From assembly GCA_041918255.1 (NCBI GenBank), contig JAYRWD010000026.1, forward strand, positions 43,697-107,696: a stretch of DNA of 64,000 nucleotides. The letters are read 5' to 3'. Of the stretch, positions 18,747-28,391 are shown piece after piece. The translations under genes were made by a program, and so were the position numbers. This stretch comes from JAYRWD01 sp041918255. GTDB taxonomy: Bacteria; Patescibacteriota; Dojkabacteria; B142; WJKM01. Numbering within the stretch: the stretch's first letter is position 1; the number at the start of each line of letters is the position of its first letter. Under the pieces are notes generated by a model. That model worked only from the letters and a program-made list of their open reading frames with translations, had not been told where the DNA came from and ran no database searches.

Positions 18747-19289
18747 ATGGTAAGAGTCTTTCTAGGGTTTGTAGCTAGTCTGTTTGTCTATGGCATACTG
18801 TTATTTTTATTGAATCATCTTTCCTTTTTTGATGAAAATAAGCTTGTGGCAGTTAGGACAAAACATGAGTTGAAAACGCAAGAACAATTTGTCGAATTTT
18901 ACGATCAATTAAAAGGAGCAGGTTTGATTCTTGAAGTAATCGATTCAAAGAATTTTATTTTGTTACTTGCCATTTCTTCGATTTTTGTGTTTATTTCTTT
19001 TGCTACATTGCATATGTTTTTTGATAAACTTTTTTTCAAGTCGTTCTATCAGCAACCATCATTGAAGCCTGCATTCATGAGATCTGGGATTGTAACCGCT
19101 CTATTAATGTATTCGTTCGGATTGCGTGTCATAGGTGAACGAGGGTTTGTTTTGCCTTTGTTTGGGCTAATCATTGCGGTAGGTATAAGTTGGTTTATTC
19201 TTGAACCTGCCTTGCGAGAGAAGCAGATGATTCCAAGAAAACTTGGAGAAAACGAGATAGAAAATCAAGACATTCCTAAACATGATTAA
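18747..19289 (+). CDS. Hypothetical multi-pass membrane protein
   Basis: This 180-residue protein has about four hydrophobic helices: residues 4-24, 70-92, 108-126 and 135-153. A soluble loop (DENKLVAVRTKHELKTQEQF...) lies between helices 1 and 2, and a charged tail ends the protein. I do not recognise a family. Its last 8 bp overlap the start of the tatD gene (ATGATTAA), so the two are translationally coupled. The upstream neighbour is the endonuclease IV gene, 9 bp away. Confidence 0.65.
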   Translation: MVRVFLGFVASLFVYGILLFLLNHLSFFDENKLVAVRTKHELKTQEQFVEFYDQLKGAGLILEVIDSKNFILLLAISSIFVFISFATLHMFFDKLFFKSFYQQPSLKPAFMRSGIVTALLMYSFGLRVIGERGFVLPLFGLIIAVGISWFILEPALREKQMIPRKLGENEIENQDIPKHD

Positions 19290-20154
19290 TTTTAAAAATC
19301 TTCTAGCTCAAAATAGGCTATTTGATTCTCACTGTCATCTGAATGACGTTGTATTCGATATTGATCGTGAAGAAGTGCTCACGAACGCACAGAGTAAAGG
19401 TGTTGATTATGTTTGCGACATTTCGGTAAATTTGAACTCGTCCGAAAGGGCAGTGCAAAATATGGGTATTGACCCACGGGTACTTTCAACTATCGGGGTG
19501 GATCCAGAGGTGTGTATTCCGGGTAGTGACTTGTTTGCTTTTGAAGATGATGTTGATTATGGGCATGAACTTTCCGTGCTTATGGAGAAAGCGAAAAAAT
19601 CTGGAAAAGGATTACCTATCATGCTAGGAGAGACGGGAGTAGATAATTATTGGATTGTAAAGAATCAGGTTCCTGTTGCGGACGCAGAATTATTGCTTGA
19701 TCGTCAAATCAAACTCTTTGAGTTGCATGCTAGGATGGCCGAAGATTTTGATATTCCTTTGACAATTCATTCAAGAAACGCAATAGATATCTGTTTGGGC
19801 GTTTTAGAAAAGTTTCCCAAAGTCGTTGCGATTTTTCATTCACTCACACCTGATTTGGAAGATACTCCAATGATATTTGAGAAGAAATTGGAAATAATTT
19901 TTGAAAGGGGGTATTTTGTTGGTGTAAATGGCATAGCGACATTTCCCTCAGCGTCAATATTGCGTGAGGCTCTAGTGAAAACTCTGAAACAGAAAGATAT
20001 GCCTTCCTCACCTGAACCAATTGATTTTTATAATCGCCAAATTGTTTTTGAAACAGACGCTCCTTGGCTCGCGCCAGCTCCGCTGCGAGGAACCCGAAAC
20101 CAGCCAGCTAATATTTCGCTGATTTACTCATTCATGAAGAGCTTGTTCAGCTAG
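19282..20154 (+). CDS. tatD: TatD-family metal-dependent DNase
   Basis: The 290-residue protein shows the TatD amidohydrolase fold: FDSHCHLND (two metal-binding histidines), a conserved GETGVD, TIHSRNA (metal His), FHSLT and the C-terminal ETDAPWLAP. TatD enzymes are 3'-5' exonucleases and AP endonucleases involved in DNA quality control. It overlaps the preceding membrane protein gene by 8 bp and lies two genes downstream of nfo, so two DNA repair nucleases share one probable operon. A ~20-residue insertion after the first third (ICIPGSDLFAFEDDVDYGHE region) is larger than usual. Confidence 0.88.
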   Translation: MINFKNLLAQNRLFDSHCHLNDVVFDIDREEVLTNAQSKGVDYVCDISVNLNSSERAVQNMGIDPRVLSTIGVDPEVCIPGSDLFAFEDDVDYGHELSVLMEKAKKSGKGLPIMLGETGVDNYWIVKNQVPVADAELLLDRQIKLFELHARMAEDFDIPLTIHSRNAIDICLGVLEKFPKVVAIFHSLTPDLEDTPMIFEKKLEIIFERGYFVGVNGIATFPSASILREALVKTLKQKDMPSSPEPIDFYNRQIVFETDAPWLAPAPLRGTRNQPANISLIYSFMKSLFS

Positions 20155-20236
20155 CTTGATTAATCTCGAAGTCGGGCGCAGTCTATAATGCTGGTTGATT
20201 GTGGGTCTATATGTTGGAAATAAGGGACCATGGTAC

Positions 20237-20518
20237 TTATCTTCTTCCATTTCTGCGGTACAAAGGTAGTAGGGTCCGAGTGCCTGTTCCTTTTTCTAGA
20301 AGGTCCAAGTCTTTCTCCCGCTGTCTAACTTCGTGTGCACCAGCATTTTTGAGTCGGCTAGCAAGCCAAGCCTCCCGTGCCACAACACCGGGATCTACCG
20401 CCAGTGCAGCATTGTCTAATTCGGCTAGTTGTGCATCTGTCAAAGGTGTCCACTTATCGGGGGGTTCATTAGCAGAGTTAGCACCGGTCGCAGCATTAAG
20501 TTGTTCGGCCATGTACAT
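20237..20518 (-). CDS. Hypothetical small protein
   Basis: A 93-residue frame starting MYMAEQLNAATGANS. It has an Asp/Ala-rich acidic first half (TPLTDAQLAELDNAALAVDPG) and a basic tail (LLPLYRRNGRR). No family is recognised. The upstream side is an AT-rich stretch with a TATA microsatellite that could hold its promoter. The composition is protein-like on this strand, but confidence in expression is only moderate. Confidence 0.42.
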   Translation of the reverse strand: MYMAEQLNAATGANSANEPPDKWTPLTDAQLAELDNAALAVDPGVVAREAWLASRLKNAGAHEVRQREKDLDLLEKGTGTRTLLPLYRRNGRR

Positions 20519-20951
20519 GCGTATAAAACTATATTGTAAGTATATATATATATATTCATTTTGTCAATAGGGATTATTTTTTTGTGCAAGATGGGATTTG
20601 TTAGACAAATAATCTTTGTTTTGTAGTCAGTAAATTTTTCAAGTACTGAAAAAAATTATAAATTGTGGGGAGCTAGTTTTTTTGCGTTCAGATATTGAAA
20701 GGCTCTAATGCCTATGTTTGTAATTATTATCACTATTTTGAAATTAAGTATTTTATACTTAAGGAAAGCTTGTTCATTCCAAAAGGCTTAGAGATGAAGA
20801 ATAACACAAGGAATTGAAAAAATTCGGGAGCGGTTTTATAGATAGAAATAGTAGAAATATTTTAGGATTTTCGTTATGCTAGGATAGGCAATAATTATGT
20901 TTGTATTAGGTTGCACAGAATAATTTTAAATAGTTATTTAGAATAGACGCG
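20519..20951. other. AT-rich intergenic region with TA microsatellite
   Basis: About 430 bp without a gene, upstream of the giant surface protein. It has a run of alternating T and A at about 20538-20555 and is otherwise very AT-rich with several T tracts. Promoters for both flanking genes must lie here, but none is clear. No RNA gene was recognised. Confidence 0.4.
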
Positions 20952-23900
20952 ATGTCATTTTCAATTGTACTATTAGACGATGATTTTGTTTTTAGACAGA
21001 CGGTCAATATCGTATTGACTAACCTGTCAAAACGAACCGGCATTGATCTAAAAGTTTTTACCTCTGGAAATGGAGTAGAAGGATTGGGATATGTATACGT
21101 TACCAATCCCGACCTAATCATTGTAGACACAACATTGCCCAAATATGCAGGCAAGGAGCTCATAGAGTTTATTATCTCAAACCAACGAATCAGCAAAAAT
21201 TCAATTGTAGTCACAGACCAAGGAGATCGAAAAGTATCCATCAAAGAGCCAGGATCAATAATACTCAGCAAAAAATCTAAAACTTTTTTAAAAGATTTAT
21301 CACAGATAGTTCTGGAAATCGCACGGAAGCACGACAAATCTCTTCCCCAACAGGTTGGTAAAGTAGCTGGACTGAATATAGGGCAAAGAGTGGTCGAACT
21401 TGCCAATAAAAGCGATATCGAGGCTATGAAAGCCGAGCGCAGCAAGAGCTTTTTTCTACGGAAGTGGCATTATGTCGTAAGATTTGGTTATGAAGTGATA
21501 TTAAGCATTTTACTGACCAGTTTATACATCAAGTTTAGGAGACCTGAAGACGCGAATATTGAAGGTTCTCCCGCTGACGAGAAATATTATCGAGTTCGGG
21601 TGTATCCCACCATAAGTACCATTGGAACCACAGCCGTATTTTTCTTATTGCAAGTAATTCTTTTCATACTAGGCGGCGTCACGGTTATGAATCTAAGATT
21701 CGATAGCATATTCGCAGCATGGAAGGGGAGTGAAGTCATCGATTTAGCAAACAGTGAATTTGATACAGATGCGATTGAATATGATGACGGAGTGTTAAGA
21801 CTAAAAAACCTAAATAGCGTTGTTATTGAACCCCAAGAACAAGAAATACCTTTGTCGGGTCCCGTTGACGAAAGCTCTGAGGATGTCGATTCGGTTGATG
21901 AAGTAGACGATGGGGAGAGTCCGGTACCTACCGACATCGAAATTCCTTCGGAGGTGGCGAGTCCCACAGAAGAGGTAGTCCCGACTGAGGAGGTGGGTGA
22001 AGAATCATCAGATATTACAAATGAGGAGGATCAGCAGATTCCCTCTGTCGAACCCGAAGTAATTGTGGATGAAAATTCCGGTGAAGGAAATGTTCAAACA
22101 GAAGAATCAGGACAGAGCGAGCCTATTCAAACTGAGGAGTCTGGATCAAGCGAGAATAGTACATCTGTTGATGCTGATAGCAATAGTTTAGATTCGAACG
22201 AAGGTTCTGATGCAACTGTTTTAGGTATAGAAGATGAACGCCCCATTCGGACAAAACCTGAATATTCAACTGAGAAACCATCAGTAGTGTTTAACGAAGT
22301 AGTTAAATTTTCGCAGTTAGTAAGCATACTTGAAGAAAGCAGGGATAACGATTCATTGAGTAGTATGCTTTCGCCAATATATGGATATACTAAAGGACAA
22401 TATCCCAAAAATGGGATTACCTATCAATTATCTCCTGATGGAGAACATTGGTTCTTCTATGATGGAGCTGGATGGACCGTAACAGAGCAGGGCTATATGA
22501 CATCAAACTCGATCCAGGAAGTAAATTTGAATCTGTCAAAGTTTGAAAGCGCGCTTGGCGAGGTATATCTAAGAGCTTTCTTCATCTCGGATGGAGATAC
22601 TTTAGTACAATTAAAAGCTCTTACAATTAATCGCGATCTAAATCTTATAACCAAGCTCTTAGAGGAGCAACAGTGGATTTTACCCGAAGAATTATCCCTT
22701 CCGACCAGTATCTTAGTACAGGCTATGCGACCGGTGGTGTTGAGCGCTGCTACCGTGGATGGAACAAAAATAGTGACTGGACGAGTAGAAATGCCCGAAG
22801 GTATTACGGTCAGTGAAAGCGAGTTGCAGAATCTGGTGGTTGAAATTTATCAAACAGAAGCTGATGATGAAGCGATGGAACCTATTGGACGAGAAAAGTT
22901 GATAGGGACAACTAATGTACAGAGAGTCACACGTAGTGATGGCATCGTCGAGGATCAATTTATGCTTGAGGTTCAAGGGGAGGGAGGGAATTTTGTAAGT
23001 GCTAGAATTGTCTACAAACCAGATAGTCCAGAAGAAACACCAGTCGAAGTGGAGTCGGTTGAATCAGATTTAATTCATAACGCCTCTTTCACTATAACAA
23101 GCAATGCGGATACGGGTGATGCTAGCCCGGGGAATGGTGTCTGCAATACCGGTGGTGCAATATGTACCCTCAGAGCTGCGATACAGGAGACTAATGCACT
23201 TGCCAATGGGGCAAGTCCGGATAATATACTCTCAAATCTATCTGCCTTGCAAAGATTAATAACCCCAGATACCGCGCTTCCGGATATTACCGATCCAGTT
23301 AGTATTGATCTATCTCAAGAGGTAGGTCGTGCTCCTACGATGGTTGTACGCTTGGATGGAAGTGATATCGCAGATCCAAATACGGTGAATGGATTAACTA
23401 TAACAGCTGGGTCTAGTACTGTCCAAGGTTTTGCAATTTTCAACTTTGGAGGAAATGGGATAAAACTTTCGACTGGGAATAGTAACGTAGTTAAGTGGAT
23501 GAACATCGGAACAAATATTTTGGAAGAATCGAACCCAAACGGTCAGAATGGTATTCATATTTTGAATTCAGGAAATAACTCGATCGGTATAACTGGCAGT
23601 ACTACCATCATTAGTAGCAATACGCTCAATGGAATTTTGATCGAGGGGGCCCAGTCAACTGGCAATACGGTCTATAACTGCAAAGTAGGGGTTAATGGTG
23701 CAGGGACAGCCGCCCTCGGGAACACGCAGAGTGGGATAAAAATACTTAATGCTGACTCGAATATTATTGGTGACACACTAAAGTCAAACACTATCTCGGG
23801 AAATACTCTGGATGGGATAGAGCTTGACGGAGCAGACTCAAATACTATTAGGGCTAATTTTATTGGAGACTATACAAATGCCGGCAGTTCATTTGTAAAC

Positions 23901-26900
23901 GCTAGATATGGTATACAGCTAACAACTTCGACTTCAAATACAATCGCGTCTAATTATATTACTGGTAATTCTTATGGTGGAGTATTGCTCGCAGGCACGT
24001 CGGATGTTAATACATTGAACGCTAATACTGTTGGTATTACATATTCAGGTGCGACCAAAGGCAATGGGACAAACAAGAGTGGTATCTATATACAGGACTC
24101 CTCAGATAATTTACTGGGTACATCCTCTTCAAGCAATAAGAATATAGTTTCCGGACATGATGTTGCTGGTATTGTAATAGAGGGGCTAAATGCTACCGCG
24201 AGTGGCAATTTGTTGAAGTATAATTATGTAGGGACGAATACTAGTGGCGCAATTTCGTCCGGTTTCGAGAATGATAGAGCTGGGATAATTATTGCGGGGG
24301 ATGCAGATTCTAATATCATTGGTGGAGATTGGAATGATGAGGGTAATGTCATAAAGGGAAATGGATCAGGAATCCTCGTAATGAGCTATAGTAATTTGTC
24401 AAAAAATCCTGATGGAAATAGTATAGTGAGCAATACGATCAGTGGAAATACGGGTTATACTGAAACCGGACTTGGAATAGATTTGGCAGATGATACCGAT
24501 CAAGATTTAGAGCCGGATAGCGGTCAGGGGGGTAATAGTAATGATGCCGGTGATAGTGATGGCGGGGCAAATGGATATCTTAATTATCCGGTTATCACGC
24601 AGGCAAGTACCTCCCTTGGCGTGACTACAATAGATTATACGATAGATATCGAATCCTCCCCTTATTATCTTCTGCAATTTTTTTCTGTAACTAGTGAAGA
24701 TCCTACTGGATATGGAGAGGCTGACACATTATTGTGTCAGGAAATTGTCCCATTAGCTGATATCGGAAATACTCTTGATTGCGGTGGCGCTTCATTAGTA
24801 GATGGTGTGGCGTTGTCGATAACGGTTACCCTGTGTGAAGATAGTGGGTGTTCTGCATTAGGTGCAACGTCCGAATTTGGGCTAAATATAATTGGTACAA
24901 GCGATTCGTTTGTTGTAAATTCTATAGCGGATTCCGCAGATGCGTCCCCTGGGGATGGAGTATGTGAAACTGCTAGCTCTACATGTACGTTGAGGGCCGC
25001 GATACAGGAAATGAATACTAAGCCATCTGGCGGGTATATCCTATTTGATTTGAATCCAGCTGATGGACAGCACTATTGCTACGTTGATGATGGAGTCGAA
25101 GGACAAATTACAAATAAAACTACTATTGCAACTGCGATTAATAACGATTCAGATGCCGCTTGTGGTGGTGGTACTGTAGATTCGGATTTTCCGAATAGCT
25201 GGTTCATGATTAGTCCGAATTCCGCCTATCCAAGTATAGCCGTACCTGTCGTTCTAGATGGGTATTCACAAGACGGTACTGCAGAAGCAACTTCTGACTC
25301 AGAAGCCATTCTTAAAATAGCAATCCGTTACACATTTAGCGGATCACAATTATTCAATCTTAATAGCTCTGGAATCACTTTTAAAGGGGTGTCTATAGGT
25401 ATGGGAACGTCTGGTTCCGGTGGAGATCCTAATGTTAACTTTGCAATTAGAATCTCTGCGGGAGGAGTGAATGTTTCCGGTAATTATATTGGAACAGGAC
25501 CGTCTGGATACGAAACCAGTTTGGGTCTAGCGCAGGATGGGGTGTCTGTTAACTCAAGTGGTGATGGTATCACTATTGGTGGGTCAGATCCAGCTAATAG
25601 AAATATTATCTCCGGAAATCATTACAATGGTATAGCTATCAACACCTCGGGGGTTACGGTGTCGGGGAATTATATAGGTTTAGCTAGAGATGGACTAACT
25701 GACCTGGCAAATAGCTACTGGGGAATTGCTGTATACGCTGGAGATAACATCATAGGTGGTGATAGCAGCGATGAAGTAAACTATATCGGGGGAAACACAT
25801 TAGGCGGAATTTTACTAAGTGGAGCCAGTTCAAGTGAAAATCAGGTATTAGGCAATTATATTGGGTTTGGAAGAGATGGTTTGACTGCGGTAGGAAATCT
25901 AGGTCCAGGTATTCAGTTCGAGTTAGGCGCGAATAATAATCGTATAGGGAGTATGTTATCGAACGCGGCGAATCTAGTTGCGAATAATTCCGGCAACGGG
26001 GTGCAAATTGCTGATGGGGATTCGATCGGAAATTCGATACTTAGAAACTCGATATACATGAATGATGGCATTTCGGTTGACTTAGGGCCTGATGGTTTCA
26101 CACCTAACGACCCTAATGATATTGATTCCGGTGCAAATACGCTTCTGAATTATCCAGATATTTCGTCTGTTCGATATACCTCCGAGGGCGTGGAAATTTA
26201 TGGAGCGCTTGAGGCGGACGCGAATGTTTCAAATTATTACCGAATATTTTTTTACAGTAATCCGAGTGGTAGCGGATCCTATGAAGGTAAATACTATTTG
26301 GGTTACACAGACGTGAGTTTAGATTCGGGGATTTATGATTTTCAATCAACACCTATCATCATCCAGGGGACAAAGCCTGCTAGTGGAAATAACGCAATTA
26401 CATCGATGGCTGTGGCATGTGATGCTACTCCATGTGTAACATTCGCTGATTCTTCAGAATTTAGCGGGGCATTTGATGCTGTTGGTAATAACGGTGAAGT
26501 GGATATTCCTGAAGAGGTTGAAGTAGGGGATCAAATTGATCTTCAAGTTGTGGATTATGACGTCGACCGAGATGCTAGTACGCCCGAAACGATTTCTTTG
26601 ACAACTGTAAACGATAGAACAGGCGAGGAAGAGGTTATTATTCTGACTGAGACCGAACCGGGCAGTGGAATTTTTGAGGCCACTCTAGATACTCTAGAGA
26701 ATCAGGTGGCGGGCGACAATAGCGATGGCGACGTGAATGTTTCCGTTGATGATACTCTAACCACTTCTTATGACGACGAACTTACCTCTGATGGAGATAC
26801 GCTCGTTGTCTTATTCGCCACAAGCGTAGTTGCCCAGGGTTCTACGGATCCGGAAATTACGCCAACGCCTACTCCGACACCAATATCTACACCAACACCC

Positions 26901-27989
26901 ACTTCATCGTCTGGTCGCTCAAATGGATCGGAGTATAACGGTACGAGTGGTAGTAATTCGCAGAGCCAAGACCTTGAAGTGACCCCAGATACTATCAGGG
27001 TCATATTGCCACCATCTCTAAGTAGAAATATAAACTCATGCACAACCCATATTGATATCCGAGATGTACAGATTAGGAGAAATGTCGAAGAAACTTCGGC
27101 TCAATTATGTTGGACTACGACGCCAGAGATTACAGTTGGGACGGTTAAATATGGTAGGGGAGGGATTCTCGATAGAGGTACTCTACGTAATGGACGTTGC
27201 GCTACTCTAAACAATTTAGCACTTGATGCTACATATAACTTCGAAATTAGCGAAAGTGAAGCAGGTTGTGAGGGTATAACTATAGACGGAAGCTTCTATA
27301 TGCCTAAACAAGGTTCGGATTCAAACTTCGTGTTCATTGGCGGGACTAATCCCCTTCAAGAAAAGAGAGAGGCAAAACTTTTGGAAGTAACGGGTCTGAT
27401 AACTGGGGTTGCGTCCATAAGTACGATGTTTGTTCTGGTGCCCTTTAATTTTCTTCTCAATCCAAATATGTTTCGTTTCGGATTGTTAACATTAGTAGGT
27501 CTGAAGCGCAAAAAGAATGGAATTGTATATGATATTTCAACTGGGAAGCCTATTACTTATTCAAAGGTCGAAACATTTGTCGATGGGCTACTAACTGACA
27601 GGACAGCCTCTGGTTTAGATGGTAGATTTGGTCTATCTTTAAGTAAGCCGGGAAGGGTAAAAGTTGTGGTTAGTCATGAGGGATATTATGATCGAGAAGT
27701 GATTGTAGATATCGGAGAGGGGGAAACTAAAATTCAAAAGATAGGGCTGATTGAAAAAAGCGAATATGATAAAGAAAAAGGAAAATTAGATAATCTCAAA
27801 AATAAATTGATAGTCCATAAATATTACGCCAATACGGCGTTGATTCTCCTCGGGCTATCGTCTTCGATATTTTCCTACGTTGCTGTAGGAACTAAGCTTG
27901 GAATTATAAGTATATTGGTATTTGTGGGAACTAGTGCTTATGCCTTGGCGTATAGTAAATACGGGAAAAAGTCTGTAGAAGTAGATTGA
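20952..27989 (+). CDS. Giant membrane-spanning surface protein: receiver domain, CSLREA domains, beta-helix
   Basis: This 2345-residue protein begins with a CheY-like receiver domain (about 1-125) retaining all key residues: D10/D11, phospho-acceptor D59 (IIVDTTLP), T88 and K107. Two hydrophobic segments follow (about 175-195 and 220-245), then an acidic Glu/Ser/Pro linker (300-430). Two CSLREA-type modules (SNADTGDASPGNGVCNTGGA...TLRAAIQE near 715; SIADSADASPGDGVCE near 1320) each lead into long parallel beta-helix repeats. A PEEVEVGDQIDLQVVD module, a TPTPTP linker, a fibronectin-like segment, a helix, a carboxypeptidase-regulatory-like domain (IVYDISTGKPITYS) and two C-terminal helices end the chain. 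The receiver should be cytosolic and the helices exposed. The gene ends 3 bp before tRNA-Ser. Confidence 0.8.
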   Translation: MSFSIVLLDDDFVFRQTVNIVLTNLSKRTGIDLKVFTSGNGVEGLGYVYVTNPDLIIVDTTLPKYAGKELIEFIISNQRISKNSIVVTDQGDRKVSIKEPGSIILSKKSKTFLKDLSQIVLEIARKHDKSLPQQVGKVAGLNIGQRVVELANKSDIEAMKAERSKSFFLRKWHYVVRFGYEVILSILLTSLYIKFRRPEDANIEGSPADEKYYRVRVYPTISTIGTTAVFFLLQVILFILGGVTVMNLRFDSIFAAWKGSEVIDLANSEFDTDAIEYDDGVLRLKNLNSVVIEPQEQEIPLSGPVDESSEDVDSVDEVDDGESPVPTDIEIPSEVASPTEEVVPTEEVGEESSDITNEEDQQIPSVEPEVIVDENSGEGNVQTEESGQSEPIQTEESGSSENSTSVDADSNSLDSNEGSDATVLGIEDERPIRTKPEYSTEKPSVVFNEVVKFSQLVSILEESRDNDSLSSMLSPIYGYTKGQYPKNGITYQLSPDGEHWFFYDGAGWTVTEQGYMTSNSIQEVNLNLSKFESALGEVYLRAFFISDGDTLVQLKALTINRDLNLITKLLEEQQWILPEELSLPTSILVQAMRPVVLSAATVDGTKIVTGRVEMPEGITVSESELQNLVVEIYQTEADDEAMEPIGREKLIGTTNVQRVTRSDGIVEDQFMLEVQGEGGNFVSARIVYKPDSPEETPVEVESVESDLIHNASFTITSNADTGDASPGNGVCNTGGAICTLRAAIQETNALANGASPDNILSNLSALQRLITPDTALPDITDPVSIDLSQEVGRAPTMVVRLDGSDIADPNTVNGLTITAGSSTVQGFAIFNFGGNGIKLSTGNSNVVKWMNIGTNILEESNPNGQNGIHILNSGNNSIGITGSTTIISSNTLNGILIEGAQSTGNTVYNCKVGVNGAGTAALGNTQSGIKILNADSNIIGDTLKSNTISGNTLDGIELDGADSNTIRANFIGDYTNAGSSFVNARYGIQLTTSTSNTIASNYITGNSYGGVLLAGTSDVNTLNANTVGITYSGATKGNGTNKSGIYIQDSSDNLLGTSSSSNKNIVSGHDVAGIVIEGLNATASGNLLKYNYVGTNTSGAISSGFENDRAGIIIAGDADSNIIGGDWNDEGNVIKGNGSGILVMSYSNLSKNPDGNSIVSNTISGNTGYTETGLGIDLADDTDQDLEPDSGQGGNSNDAGDSDGGANGYLNYPVITQASTSLGVTTIDYTIDIESSPYYLLQFFSVTSEDPTGYGEADTLLCQEIVPLADIGNTLDCGGASLVDGVALSITVTLCEDSGCSALGATSEFGLNIIGTSDSFVVNSIADSADASPGDGVCETASSTCTLRAAIQEMNTKPSGGYILFDLNPADGQHYCYVDDGVEGQITNKTTIATAINNDSDAACGGGTVDSDFPNSWFMISPNSAYPSIAVPVVLDGYSQDGTAEATSDSEAILKIAIRYTFSGSQLFNLNSSGITFKGVSIGMGTSGSGGDPNVNFAIRISAGGVNVSGNYIGTGPSGYETSLGLAQDGVSVNSSGDGITIGGSDPANRNIISGNHYNGIAINTSGVTVSGNYIGLARDGLTDLANSYWGIAVYAGDNIIGGDSSDEVNYIGGNTLGGILLSGASSSENQVLGNYIGFGRDGLTAVGNLGPGIQFELGANNNRIGSMLSNAANLVANNSGNGVQIADGDSIGNSILRNSIYMNDGISVDLGPDGFTPNDPNDIDSGANTLLNYPDISSVRYTSEGVEIYGALEADANVSNYYRIFFYSNPSGSGSYEGKYYLGYTDVSLDSGIYDFQSTPIIIQGTKPASGNNAITSMAVACDATPCVTFADSSEFSGAFDAVGNNGEVDIPEEVEVGDQIDLQVVDYDVDRDASTPETISLTTVNDRTGEEEVIILTETEPGSGIFEATLDTLENQVAGDNSDGDVNVSVDDTLTTSYDDELTSDGDTLVVLFATSVVAQGSTDPEITPTPTPTPISTPTPTSSSGRSNGSEYNGTSGSNSQSQDLEVTPDTIRVILPPSLSRNINSCTTHIDIRDVQIRRNVEETSAQLCWTTTPEITVGTVKYGRGGILDRGTLRNGRCATLNNLALDATYNFEISESEAGCEGITIDGSFYMPKQGSDSNFVFIGGTNPLQEKREAKLLEVTGLITGVASISTMFVLVPFNFLLNPNMFRFGLLTLVGLKRKKNGIVYDISTGKPITYSKVETFVDGLLTDRTASGLDGRFGLSLSKPGRVKVVVSHEGYYDREVIVDIGEGETKIQKIGLIEKSEYDKEKGKLDNLKNKLIVHKYYANTALILLGLSSSIFSYVAVGTKLGIISILVFVGTSAYALAYSKYGKKSVEVD

Positions 27990-27991
27990 AA

Positions 27992-28078
27992 CGGAGGTGA
28001 GAGGATTCGAACCTCTGGTCCCGCAAGCGAGACATTGGTTTTCGAGACCAACCCATTCGACCGCTCTGGCACACCTCC
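27992..28078 (-). tRNA. tRNA-Ser(CGA)
   Basis: An 87-nt class II tRNA. The acceptor strands are GGAGGTG and CACCTCC, with discriminator G as expected for serine. The anticodon stem TTGGT/ACCAA encloses the loop CTCGAAA, giving anticodon CGA (codon UCG). The long variable arm is GTCTCGCTTGCGGGAC-like, and the T arm is CAGAGGTTCGAATCCTCT-like. CCA is not encoded. The 3' end lies 2 bp from the stop codon of the giant surface protein gene. Confidence 0.92.
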
Positions 28079-28391
28079 TTAGGGAACAAGGCAATAGATT
28101 ATATCTTATTTGGAAAGATCGGCTTAATGCAAAAAACGGGGGTCTGAAAACGGTGAAAAGTGTTGTGCTACAGTCGTTAAGATTGGGTTATCTACAAACG
28201 GAAAGATCGAAAATATTCGGGAGATCTCTGTGAATATAATTTCGGAGAGATGATAAATGAACAAATAAAGAATATCTGCAATCGGTCCACTAGGTGTTGC
28301 GAGTAAAAAATCAATGTGTACACCTTAGGGCAAGATTCTTACGCACCCCTGCGATGCAGAGTATTAGAGAATGAAATCAAATATGCTTCGG
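28079..28391. other. Intergenic region, no clear gene
   Basis: About 310 bp between tRNA-Ser and the convergent-strand beta-helix gene. A TATAAT-like element near 28235 is followed by GGAGAG and an 18-codon frame (MINEQIKNIC...) from about 28250, but nothing supports its expression. No RNA gene was recognised. Confidence 0.3.

Noticed and set aside
20199..20570. Plus-strand 123-codon frame near 20.3 kb
   Set aside because: It overlaps the more protein-like minus-strand frame and ends in microsatellite-derived residues.
28250..28306. Short leader peptide with a GGAGAG site
   Set aside because: Only 18 codons, no downstream gene on that strand, and no attenuator structure.
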